From Terriglobia bacterium (lineage in GTDB: Bacteria; Acidobacteriota; Terriglobia; Terriglobales; Acidobacteriaceae), in contig JAIQFO010000014.1 in assembly GCA_020073215.1 (NCBI GenBank), positions 1 to 64,000 of the forward strand: a DNA stretch of 64,000 bases. Reading direction: 5' to 3'. Positions 17,486 to 25,974 of the stretch are shown one piece after another. A model generated the notes under the pieces. It had not been told where the DNA came from and ran no database searches. It was given only the letters and a program-made list of their open reading frames with translations. The position numbers and the translations under genes are program-made. The stretch's first letter is position 1. Every line of letters starts with the position of its first letter.

Positions 17486-18634
17486 CTAGTTTGAGTTCTT
17501 GAACCGCGCAAACAGCTTCTCCGCGTTGCGGTGATACACCTTCTCCAACACATCGTCGGGCAGGCCCAAACCGTAGATCATCCAACGCCCTTGCTGCGGA
17601 TATTGCGCGTAGGGAAAGTATTCGTCGTTGGTTTCGAGCCAGCGGAAGTAGTTCCGATACATTTCCTCTCCCGCGCCTTCGTCGGTGCCGAACATGATCC
17701 GATCGGAATACTTCATGAAGAGTTCGCGCGTCCGCCGCGGCTGGCGGCCGAGTTCTCCTTCGCGGGCTCCGGTTTCAATCATGACGTTAGGAAATTTCTT
17801 AAGCGTTTGGTCGACGAAATCCAGGTTCTCAGGCCAGCTGCCAAAATGCAGGGCGACAAACGTCGTGTGCGAATGCCTGGCGAACATCCGATCGCGCTCG
17901 GCCAGCAACTCTTGCATGGAAGGAAACTGAGGGCCGTAGAAGCTCCAATCGGGATGCTCGATGAGTTCCTCGTAGCGCTCGTTGCTGGCGTCGATGGGAT
18001 GGAAGAACGCTTCTGGATCGGCCACATGAATGAACACGGGGATGCCGAGGCGTCCGCATTCTTCCCATGCCGCATCGAGACGCGGGTCGTCGATCGGAAC
18101 GAGCTTGCCGGTCGAATCACGGACGCCGAGGCCGAGTTCCTTCAAGACTTTCAGGCCACGGGCGCCACGGGCAACCGAGTCGTCGATCTGGCGGACCATG
18201 AGCTGGCTGAAATTCGGATCGTTGATCTTCGACCAGTCAAACTGGGTGAAGACTACGAAGCGCCCGGGATAAGGTTTGACCATGGCGTCAACGATGGTTT
18301 GCAGCTTATCTCCCCACATACCGGTGAGGATGACGATGGTCTTGATGTTCAGGCGATCCATGCGCGCGATCATTTCTTTGGGATCGACGCGGTCTCCGAT
18401 ACCGGCGGCATCGTTGGTGTGGTTGTGCACGTCGATCACGGGAAACTTCGCGCGCCCGATTTCGTGGACTGCGGTGTGAAGCGCGGGCTCGGGGTGATAT
18501 TCCTTGAGCAGGATGGTTTTCTTGCTATCGGCATCGGCGGCCGGTTTGTAGCCGATGCCGGTTTGTTGTGCGGAACTCCCGGATCCAGAGACGAATGCCA
18601 GGAGCAGAGCCATGGTTACGATCCCCTCCATCAT
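17486..18634 (-). CDS. exported amidohydrolase (Amidohydro_2 family)
   Basis: 382 residues. A hydrophobic N-terminus (IVTMALLLAFVSGSGSSAQQ) looks like a signal peptide. The metal-dependent TIM-barrel hydrolase motifs are VIDVHNHT (metal His pair), IPVFIHVADP, FVALHFGSWPE and IMFGTDEG, with the catalytic Asp. This is the COG2159 type, which includes decarboxylases and hydrolases, so the reaction cannot be named. Starts at 18634 and 18613 are both possible: 18613 has GGAGGGG nine bases upstream, but the longer form gives a more normal signal peptide. It follows the receptor gene by about 50 bases and is probably co-transcribed. Confidence 0.75.
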   Translation of the reverse strand: MMEGIVTMALLLAFVSGSGSSAQQTGIGYKPAADADSKKTILLKEYHPEPALHTAVHEIGRAKFPVIDVHNHTNDAAGIGDRVDPKEMIARMDRLNIKTIVILTGMWGDKLQTIVDAMVKPYPGRFVVFTQFDWSKINDPNFSQLMVRQIDDSVARGARGLKVLKELGLGVRDSTGKLVPIDDPRLDAAWEECGRLGIPVFIHVADPEAFFHPIDASNERYEELIEHPDWSFYGPQFPSMQELLAERDRMFARHSHTTFVALHFGSWPENLDFVDQTLKKFPNVMIETGAREGELGRQPRRTRELFMKYSDRIMFGTDEGAGEEMYRNYFRWLETNDEYFPYAQYPQQGRWMIYGLGLPDDVLEKVYHRNAEKLFARFKNSN

Positions 18635-18683
18635 GATGGGTTTGCCCGCGAAGATGAAATGCCTCCAGTTCTCGAATCTGCCC

Positions 18684-21600
18684 TCAGAAATAAAACTTCA
18701 GCGCGAACTGGATCTGTCGCGGCGCCCGCGATGCGAGTGGGTATCCGAAGCTGCTCGCCCGAGGGTCCGCCAGGGTATTAATGTTATTCGGATCAAGCTC
18801 CAGGGGTGTGGGCTCGACGCTGATTGCGCCAAAACTTCCAAATAAATAGTTCACGTGGTTAAGAACGTTGAAGATTTCCGCGCGGAATTCTAAATGCATT
18901 TGCTCGCGGATCGGAAACTGTTTGACCAGAGCGGTGTCCCACGTCTTGTATCCGGGGCCCTGGATGATGTTGCGCCCGGCATTGCCGAATGTTCCCTGGG
19001 CGGTGTTGTGTTCAAAGGCACAGGTATTGAACAGCGTTCCTGGGATGCAGGGCCTGGCGTTGGGATTGCCGACCAGGGTGGGGCGTGAGCAATTGTAGCC
19101 GACATAACCGCCGCATTCGGAATTGGAAACCCCGGAGGTGTCGGTAGCGGTGTAGTAATTGCCGGTGGCGGCGGAAAAGACGCCGTTCATTTGCCAATTG
19201 CCCAGAATCTGGTTCACAAAGCCGGAAGCGTTCTTGCCCAACATGCGTCCACGGCCGAAGGGCAAGTCGTAGGTATAGCTGAAAACGAAGCGGTGGCGTA
19301 CGTCGAAGTCGGCATTGCCATATTCCAGGTTGGGGTTGGTCTGGTCGCGGAAATCTCCGTTGTTCACCGATCCCAGGCTGGCGCTGGAAGCGTTGTCCAG
19401 AGCGTGCGCGAAGGTGTAGGCCGCTTCGTACTGGAGTCCATGAGAGTAGCGCTTCTCCAGACGAACCTGCAGCGAGTTGTAGTTCGATTGCGTATTCGAG
19501 CGGAAGGCGGCGATGCTGGTATCGAACACGCCATTGCAGTCGTAGTGCGATGGGTCGTTGTAGTATGCGTCCACCGTACAAATACCGGTGGTGTCTCCAG
19601 GCGTTACCCCGTGGGCCGGGCGCCGCGGCGCGGTGGGATCGTTTACATTCGTGGTGGGAGTGGGCTGGTTGCCGTTATAGAAAGCGAAAAGCTTCAATCC
19701 GCGGGAGCCGGCGTAGGAAACTTCAAGAACGGTATCGGCGGGTAACTGGTACTGCAGACCGAGGTGCCACTGTTGCATGTAGGGCGTGACCAGGCGCGGG
19801 CTGATGGAATAGAGTTGCGGCGAATTTGGGTCGCCGAGCGGGCTAAGGCCGGTATCGGTATTGTTGGAAAAGCCCGCCTGTAGTTGGTTGAGCGCCAAGC
19901 CACCGTTGTTCAAGGCCGAGATCGAGCAATCGGTCTGACCGTTCGCTGGATTGGCAGAGGCGGCGCTGCAGGGTGTGGAGTACGACTCCGAAGAAAAGAA
20001 TGGAGGATTGAACCCAGGGCTGGGGTTGGAGAATGGGCCGTTTTCCTGTCCGCCATAGAAGATGCCATAGCCGCTGCGGAGAACGAGTTTGTCGCTCAAT
20101 TGGTAAGAGAGGCCAATGCGGGGCGCGAAATTGTTGAGGTCGGGATGGATGAGTCCGCGGGAACCGTTGCGCTGCATGGTAAGCAGGGTGCCGAGCGTGG
20201 GTGTTAGTTGCGCGTTTTGTCCGCTGGGAACGATCAGTGAGAGCGAGCTGAAATCGAAGGTGGCCGCCTGGGCATTCGCCTCCTTGATGGTGGTGAAGAG
20301 TTCGTAGCGCAGACCCAGGTTCAAGGTGAAGCGCGGAGTTACTTTGATGTCGTCAAGACCATAGATCGCGTAAATCTGGCGGTTATAGATGACGTTGTGG
20401 AGGCTGGTGATGTCTCCTCCGTCGGGAATGCCGAGCAGGAAGGTGGCGATGGCCTCGCCGCCCGATCCAGGTGAGGCGGGATTGTCGGTGAAGTCGTTGC
20501 CAAAGCCCATGTCGCCTCGGGGAGAAGCCGGCTGGTATATAGTGAACTGCTCGAAGCGGAGTTCGGCGCCGAACTTCGCGGCGTGGCGGCCGTGGATCCA
20601 GCTCAGATTATCGGTGAAAACGTAGCTGTGCTGCTGTTCCTTGGAGGGCTGGTATCCGGAGGCGCCAATGCCTGCCGTGCCATCACTGAAGCCGATCGAA
20701 GGCAGACCGCCGAGTTCGGGACCAAACGGAACTCCTGGAAAACCGAGTTGTTTCGAGACGTCAACGTTGTAAAACAGATTGAAGCGGTGAGAACGCAGAA
20801 GGTTGAGGCCGAAGCGGACTTCATTGATGAGGTTGTTACTAAAACTGTGGACCTCGCTGGCGGCCAGACCCTTGGCTATGTTTTGGCTGTAGCCATCCTG
20901 AAACCCGCCGCCGTCGAGGAAATTGCTGAAGGGTGAGGGCAGGAAGGTACGGTCGTTGCCGTAGCTGAAGCGGGCGAAAAAATTGTCTTTGCGGCTGAGG
21001 GCGTAGTCGAAGCGAGTATCGAACTTGTCTTCCGTTTCGGTGCGTTTGGGGTCGGAAAGGAAAGCTTGGTCGCCGTACTGAGGCGCATTGGGCGCGGGAA
21101 ACAGCGCAGCCAGGCGTGCCGCCAGCGGATCGATGCTGCTGGAGGTAGGGGACGGAAAGATGTTGGTTGGCAGGCCGCCGGAGTCGTAGCCTCCTATCGG
21201 GAAGCCGCAGAACTGGTTGGGATTGCCCGCGTAGTTGTTTTGTGCCAGACGCGAGTTAAAAATCTCTCCGACGTATGTCAGGTTGCCGTTGCAGTCAAGA
21301 GCGTTCTGGCTGGTGGGGTTGCCGTCGGCGTCGATAGCCTTTACTGGAGGAGCGGTCGTGTCGAGAATCGAGGAGAAATCTCCACCAATCCAAGCTGGCA
21401 ACGGAACTGTCGATAGTTGTGGCAGTCCCTGGCGAAGGCGCACGCCTTCGTAGTCGCCGAAAAGAAACATCTTGTTCTTGACCAGGGGTCCGCCCAGCGT
21501 GAAGCCGAATTGGTTCTGCTTGTAAGGCTGCTGCCCGAATTGGTCGAAGGGGTTGATAGCATCTACTTTTTCGTTCCGCAGAAACTCCCACACATTACCG

Positions 21601-22373
21601 TGAATCTGATTGGTGCCAGATTTGATGACGGCGTTCATGATGGCGCCGTTGCCACGGCCGAATTCGGCGCTGTAGGCGTTGGTTTCGACCTTGAACTCGG
21701 CGATGGCGTCCACTGCAGGCTGCACCACATAAGCGGAGCCGTTGAGGACGTCGCCCAGATTCGCGTTGTTGTCGACGCCGTCGAGCAGGAAGTTGTTTTG
21801 CAGCGAGCGCGCACCGCCGGCGCTGAATCCATACGTGGTTTCGACACGCGATCCGGGCTCGGCGGGAGCGACGCCCGTGCCGAGCAGCGCGAGTTGGGCG
21901 TAGTTGCGCCCGTTCAGGGGAAGCGCGTTGATGCGCCGGCTATCCACCACCTGGCCAAGTTCGGAGGTCTCAGTTTCGAGTTGCGCACTTTCGCCGGTGA
22001 CCACGACGACTTCCGTTATAGCGCCCGCCTCAAGCTTCAGATCCACGCCGACGCGATCCTGAATGTTCACTGGAACCGGGCCGGCAACGGCCTTCTTGAA
22101 TCCCTGCTTCTCGACGGTGACAGTGTAACGGCCGATCCGGAGCGGACTGGCGACATACTCCCCCGCATCATTGGTGGAGAAAGTCAGCTGAATGCCGCGA
22201 TCGACGTCGGTCACGGTGACCTTGGCGCCCGTGACCACCGCGCCGCTGGAGTCGCGCACCAGGCCTACAATGGCGCCAGCGTCTTTTTGCGCCGCTAGCG
22301 GCGTCGCCAGCGCAAGAAACATAGAAAAAAACAAGGCCGATACGGTTTGCGTGCGAAGGAATCGGATGGGCAT
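18684..22373 (-). CDS. Oar-like TonB-dependent receptor with carboxypeptidase-regulatory domain
   Basis: 1229 residues. A signal peptide (MPIRFLRTQTVSALFFSMFLALATPLAAQ) is followed by a carboxypeptidase-regulatory-like beta-sandwich (about 30-115: GAIVGLVRDSSGAVVTGAKV ... GRYTVTVEKQGFKK). A plug domain follows (about 120-260: LPLNGRNYAQL, NNFLLDGVDNN), then a long beta-barrel ending in the aromatic FALKFYF. Such proteins are expanded in Acidobacteriota and are thought to import or bind large ligands at the outer membrane. AGGAG precedes the ATG. It is the first gene of the minus-strand sugar series and divergent from the GH36 lipoprotein gene, so an oligosaccharide ligand is likely. Confidence 0.88.
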   Translation of the reverse strand: MPIRFLRTQTVSALFFSMFLALATPLAAQKDAGAIVGLVRDSSGAVVTGAKVTVTDVDRGIQLTFSTNDAGEYVASPLRIGRYTVTVEKQGFKKAVAGPVPVNIQDRVGVDLKLEAGAITEVVVVTGESAQLETETSELGQVVDSRRINALPLNGRNYAQLALLGTGVAPAEPGSRVETTYGFSAGGARSLQNNFLLDGVDNNANLGDVLNGSAYVVQPAVDAIAEFKVETNAYSAEFGRGNGAIMNAVIKSGTNQIHGNVWEFLRNEKVDAINPFDQFGQQPYKQNQFGFTLGGPLVKNKMFLFGDYEGVRLRQGLPQLSTVPLPAWIGGDFSSILDTTAPPVKAIDADGNPTSQNALDCNGNLTYVGEIFNSRLAQNNYAGNPNQFCGFPIGGYDSGGLPTNIFPSPTSSSIDPLAARLAALFPAPNAPQYGDQAFLSDPKRTETEDKFDTRFDYALSRKDNFFARFSYGNDRTFLPSPFSNFLDGGGFQDGYSQNIAKGLAASEVHSFSNNLINEVRFGLNLLRSHRFNLFYNVDVSKQLGFPGVPFGPELGGLPSIGFSDGTAGIGASGYQPSKEQQHSYVFTDNLSWIHGRHAAKFGAELRFEQFTIYQPASPRGDMGFGNDFTDNPASPGSGGEAIATFLLGIPDGGDITSLHNVIYNRQIYAIYGLDDIKVTPRFTLNLGLRYELFTTIKEANAQAATFDFSSLSLIVPSGQNAQLTPTLGTLLTMQRNGSRGLIHPDLNNFAPRIGLSYQLSDKLVLRSGYGIFYGGQENGPFSNPSPGFNPPFFSSESYSTPCSAASANPANGQTDCSISALNNGGLALNQLQAGFSNNTDTGLSPLGDPNSPQLYSISPRLVTPYMQQWHLGLQYQLPADTVLEVSYAGSRGLKLFAFYNGNQPTPTTNVNDPTAPRRPAHGVTPGDTTGICTVDAYYNDPSHYDCNGVFDTSIAAFRSNTQSNYNSLQVRLEKRYSHGLQYEAAYTFAHALDNASSASLGSVNNGDFRDQTNPNLEYGNADFDVRHRFVFSYTYDLPFGRGRMLGKNASGFVNQILGNWQMNGVFSAATGNYYTATDTSGVSNSECGGYVGYNCSRPTLVGNPNARPCIPGTLFNTCAFEHNTAQGTFGNAGRNIIQGPGYKTWDTALVKQFPIREQMHLEFRAEIFNVLNHVNYLFGSFGAISVEPTPLELDPNNINTLADPRASSFGYPLASRAPRQIQFALKFYF

Positions 22374-22454
22374 GGTGTGACTCCTGAAGCCTAAACTCGA
22401 ATGTTCGCCAGAGGCCCGGTCGAGCCAGGCGAAAGTTCGGGTGTTGGAAAGCCA

Positions 22455-22518
22455 GTTTTCGTGTAGTATTACGAACTATTACTTTTACTTTCGTTTTATA
22501 GCGTTTGTCAACTACAAT
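22455..22518. promoter_or_regulatory. divergent promoter region with TTTCGTTT boxes
   Basis: An AT-rich island in the 241-base gap between the receptor and GH36 genes. TTTTCGT (22456-22462) and TTTCGTTTTA (22489-22498) are about three helical turns apart. TTGACA on the minus strand (22506-22511) could be the receptor -35, and TACAAT (22513-22518) a plus-strand -10. The boxes match those before the DeoR gene, so this is the probable operator of the locus. Confidence 0.5.
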
Positions 22519-22614
22519 ATTTTTGTTCCGAACTGACGGACACGCCTCGGCGCAAGGCTGGTGAAGTCATCGCTGGTGGAACGTCAGGGGGACACCTAAG
22601 AGAGGAGATCCGTC

Positions 22615-24858
22615 ATGATCGCCCGTAAACACGGCATGACGCTGGCCGGCACAACGCTCGGCACGGCGCTCGTTCTCACTTTCCTGCTGGCGGCTTGCTC
22701 GAAGTCGCCCTTGCATACCGCGACGACCAAACCCGAACCCACTCAGCCTTCCACCATCAACGTGGACTTGAGGGACGGCGGTCCAGTGGTGCTGACCACG
22801 AGCGCGGCCGAGTTTCAGGTCAGGATGGATGGTTATGTGCAGGCCTCGCTGCTGCAAGGCGGGCAGAAGCTTTCGCTCGACGAACCCCGCGTCGGTGCTC
22901 CCGCGGACAGCGATTTTGTGCGGGTGGGGGGCCAGGATGTGCATTTCACGCTCGACTTCCAGCAGGCGCAGGTACACGAAGCGATCGGAAAGATGGGAGC
23001 CGGGAAGCGGCTAGAAATTCCGGCGCGTCCGCTCGGGCCGTCGGGCACGGATTTGCAGCGCGTGCTGGCGCTTGAAGTCTATGACAAATTTCCGAACATT
23101 CTGCTGAGCACCGTGGAATACAAGAACACGGGCGCGAGCGAAATCAGGATCGAAACCAGCGTGAATCAGCGGCGCCGCTTGAACGCGCGGCTGGACGATG
23201 GGAAGGCAAAGTCCTGGGAGATGTGGTCATTTCATGGCGCGAGCTATGACTGGGGGAAAGATGACGTGGTGAAGCTGACGCCAGCCTTCTCCCAACCCAA
23301 CGTTATGGGAGAAATGGTGAAAGGCGGCTATGGTGGCGGGATTCCGGTGGTGGCTTTCTGGACGCGCCAGGTAGGCGAGGCAATCGGGCACGTGGAGACG
23401 ATTCCGATTTCCGCAGCGATTCCCGCCAAGGTGGGAAGCGATGGGCGCGTGAATGCCGAGGTGGATTACGCCGCCAATATCACGCTCAAGCCGGGCGAGA
23501 CCTACTCCACTCCGCGCAGCTTCGTCTCGGTGTTTGCCGGCGACTTCTATGAGCCCCTGCGGATCTGGTCAAGCGTGCTGCAAAAAGAAGGCTGGGAACT
23601 TCCGAAGCCGTCAAGCGAAGCCTACAACGTGAGTTGGTGCGGTTGGGGATACGAGTTCAACGTGACGCCGGCGCAGATGCTGGGCACGGTTCCGAAACTG
23701 AAAGAGATGGGCATCAAGTGGGCGACGCTCGACGATCGCTGGTTCGACGCCTATGGTGACTGGAATCCGCGGACCGATACTTTTCCCGGAGATTCCATCA
23801 AGAAGATGACCGACGACTTTCACAAGCAAGGCATTTTGGCGCAGCTCTGGTGGCTGCCGCTCGGTGTGGAAGATGGCGAGGGCCGCTGGGAATCTCACAA
23901 ATACGTTGTGTCGAAGGTGGTTCAGGACCATCCCGACTGGCTGATTCTTGACAAGAACGGCAAGCACGCCCATATCACACGCGGTCTGGCGGCGCTGTGT
24001 CCGGCGGTACCGGAAGTGCGCGCCTACCACAAGCAACTGACGGAGAAGTTCATTCGCGACTGGGGCTTTGACGGCAGCAAACTGGACAACATTTACAGTG
24101 TTCCCGCCTGCTACAACCCGGCGCATCATCACAAGTCTCCACAGGATTCGGTGAACGCAATGGGCGATGTCTACAAGGAGATTTTCCAGACGACGCGTGC
24201 TCTGAAGCCGCAGAGTGTGACGCAGTCCTGTCCGTGCGGAACGCCGCCCTCCCTGGCATGGCTGCCGTTTCTAGACCAGGCCGTTACCGCCGACCCGGTG
24301 GGGGCGGTGCAGGTGCGGCGACGGATCAAAATGTATAAAGCACTGCTCGGACCCGAATCGGCAGTCTACGGCGATCACGTCGAACTTTCCGCGATGACCA
24401 AAGTGGGCAACAACTGGAAAGAACACGGCGATGATTTCGCATCCACGATCGGAGCCGGAGGCGTGGTGGGGACGAAATTTGTCTGGCCCGATCCCGGTCC
24501 GAAATTCAAAGACGTCAATCTGACCGCTGCGAAAGAAGAGCACTGGAAGAAGTGGATCGGCTTATACAACCAGAAGATGCTATCCAAGGGAGAGTTCAGA
24601 GACCTTTACGTGACCGGCTACGACACGCCTGAGGGATATGCTATCGCCAAAGACGGCAAAATGTATTACGCGTTCTTCACCTCAGCGAATTGGAAAGGCG
24701 AGGTTGAACTGCGCGGATTGAAGCCCGGGAAATACCGGGTGAGTGACTACGGCGAGGGGAAAGGCCTTGGCACGGTAGAGGCGGCGGCCAATGGCGTGGC
24801 GAAACTGGCGGCCGAGTTCAACGATCATCTGCTGCTCGAGGTGAGTTCGCAACCATAG
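22615..24858 (+). CDS. GH36-type alpha-galactosidase/N-acetylgalactosaminidase-like lipoprotein
   Basis: 747 residues. A signal peptide with lipobox LLAAC indicates a lipoprotein. After an N-terminal beta-sandwich (about 45-320), the barrel begins near SWCGWGYEFNVTPAQML and TLDDRWFDAYGDWNPR. The probable nucleophile Asp is in WGFDGSKLDN, the position of KxD in clan GH-D, and DQAVTADPVGA fits the acid/base region. A small beta domain closes the protein. AGAGGAGA precedes the ATG. GH36 contains both alpha-galactosidases and alpha-N-acetylgalactosaminidases; the AgaS-like neighbour would suit the latter. The exact glycosidase is an inference. Confidence 0.72.
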   Translation: MIARKHGMTLAGTTLGTALVLTFLLAACSKSPLHTATTKPEPTQPSTINVDLRDGGPVVLTTSAAEFQVRMDGYVQASLLQGGQKLSLDEPRVGAPADSDFVRVGGQDVHFTLDFQQAQVHEAIGKMGAGKRLEIPARPLGPSGTDLQRVLALEVYDKFPNILLSTVEYKNTGASEIRIETSVNQRRRLNARLDDGKAKSWEMWSFHGASYDWGKDDVVKLTPAFSQPNVMGEMVKGGYGGGIPVVAFWTRQVGEAIGHVETIPISAAIPAKVGSDGRVNAEVDYAANITLKPGETYSTPRSFVSVFAGDFYEPLRIWSSVLQKEGWELPKPSSEAYNVSWCGWGYEFNVTPAQMLGTVPKLKEMGIKWATLDDRWFDAYGDWNPRTDTFPGDSIKKMTDDFHKQGILAQLWWLPLGVEDGEGRWESHKYVVSKVVQDHPDWLILDKNGKHAHITRGLAALCPAVPEVRAYHKQLTEKFIRDWGFDGSKLDNIYSVPACYNPAHHHKSPQDSVNAMGDVYKEIFQTTRALKPQSVTQSCPCGTPPSLAWLPFLDQAVTADPVGAVQVRRRIKMYKALLGPESAVYGDHVELSAMTKVGNNWKEHGDDFASTIGAGGVVGTKFVWPDPGPKFKDVNLTAAKEEHWKKWIGLYNQKMLSKGEFRDLYVTGYDTPEGYAIAKDGKMYYAFFTSANWKGEVELRGLKPGKYRVSDYGEGKGLGTVEAAANGVAKLAAEFNDHLLLEVSSQP

Positions 24859-25205
24859 AATTACGTGAGGATGGTGGGAACGCGGGCAGACGGTTACGCT
24901 AGCCTGCCTGATTCATTTTGTGGAGGTACAAGTCCCACCATTACTTCGGGCTTGGCGACTTCCTGGTGCTAATCTCGTCATGGCGAGGCCAGATCAGTTC
25001 CGGATCGCCGGCGATCGAGGAGCGATCGCCCCGGCCCCATATTCCGGGTCCGGCCACTTTCGAGATATCCCGTTTCCAACGCAGGGGTTCGGGAAGTCAC
25101 CGGGTTCGGGCCAGGGGCGTTTTCGTTGTGGGGAAGTTGGGATTGTTCCAGGCGCGACACCTTAAGTTCGCGCCTACGGGGCCGAGTCCCACTTCGACAC
25201 GGTCT
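24859..25205. other. intergenic region between two convergent genes
   Basis: I see no gene, repeat or clear terminator in these 347 bases. There is a GC-rich dyad-like patch around GATCGCCGGCGATC (25003-25016). Open frames across it have no domain. Confidence 0.4.
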
Positions 25206-25856
25206 TCAGCGAATCCCGCGGAGTTCGGCCTGCGCGGTTTGCGATTCGGGTGTCTTCATCCCGTTCAGGATGGTGGCGATTACGTTCTCGTCCCCGACTG
25301 CCGTGTTGATCATGAGGTGATAGAGGGCGCGCACCGGCCAGTCGGCATTGAAGTAGTGTTTGATGTAGGCGATCCGTTCCTTGTCCACGTTTTCCACCAG
25401 ATCCTCGGCCTCTCGGCGGCTTTTGCCTATGGCCAGCAGGCGGCGAACCTTTTCGTCATGCGGAGCATAGGTGAAGACGCGGAAAGTGTCCTCGCGTTCA
25501 CGCAGGAAAAACGGGGAGCCCCGGCCGACAATCACGGCGTTGCCTTCGGCCGCGATGGTGCTCATGATCTCTCCGACCATGGCCATCATGCGATCCGTAT
25601 CAAACGCGGTCGAGTTCGCCATAGGCATGCTGCGTTCGTAACTGCCTCGCCAGAAAGCTTTCGCCAAACGGTAAATGCGGCTGTCGACCCGCTCATCGCA
25701 CAAGGCCACCGCCGATTGCGGCACCTGCGCGCGCCTGGCGATCTCGCACGTCAGTTGCTGGTCCCAGAGTTTCCATCCCAGGCGGCGAGCCAGTTCGCAG
25801 GCAATGCCTCCGCCTCCGCTGCCAAATTCGCGTTCGATGGTAACGATGCGAAACAT
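25206..25856 (-). CDS. cytidylate kinase-like family protein
   Basis: 216 residues. The N-terminus VTIEREFGSGGGGIACELARRLGWKLWD is a P-loop of the cytidylate-kinase-like family, with a glycine-rich loop instead of a standard GKS/T. NAVIVGRGSPFFL, KVRRLLAIGKSRREAEDLV and DKERIAYIKHYFNADW match the rest of that family. The nucleotide substrate of this group is not established, so it should not be named Cmk. GGGGAGG stands just before the ATG. Confidence 0.75.
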   Translation of the reverse strand: MFRIVTIEREFGSGGGGIACELARRLGWKLWDQQLTCEIARRAQVPQSAVALCDERVDSRIYRLAKAFWRGSYERSMPMANSTAFDTDRMMAMVGEIMSTIAAEGNAVIVGRGSPFFLREREDTFRVFTYAPHDEKVRRLLAIGKSRREAEDLVENVDKERIAYIKHYFNADWPVRALYHLMINTAVGDENVIATILNGMKTPESQTAQAELRGIR

Positions 25857-25877
25857 CGCGAACCTCCCCTCCCGTGG

Positions 25878-25950
25878 ACGCAGCCCCTAAAGGGGATGCC
25901 GTTTGACCGATCTTGTGGTATCGCTAAAGCGATACCCTGATACGAACCGA
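25878..25950. repeat. dispersed repeat, CCCCTAAAGGGG family, copy 1
   Basis: A perfect dyad CCCCTAAAGGGG is followed by a second stem GGTATCGCTAAAGCGATACC and then CTGATACGAACCGAA. The same three-part order occurs at 58125-58200. It lies between the cytidylate-kinase-like and MFS genes. Confidence 0.65.
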
Positions 25951-25974
25951 AGATACGAACCAAACTTGCGCCGA

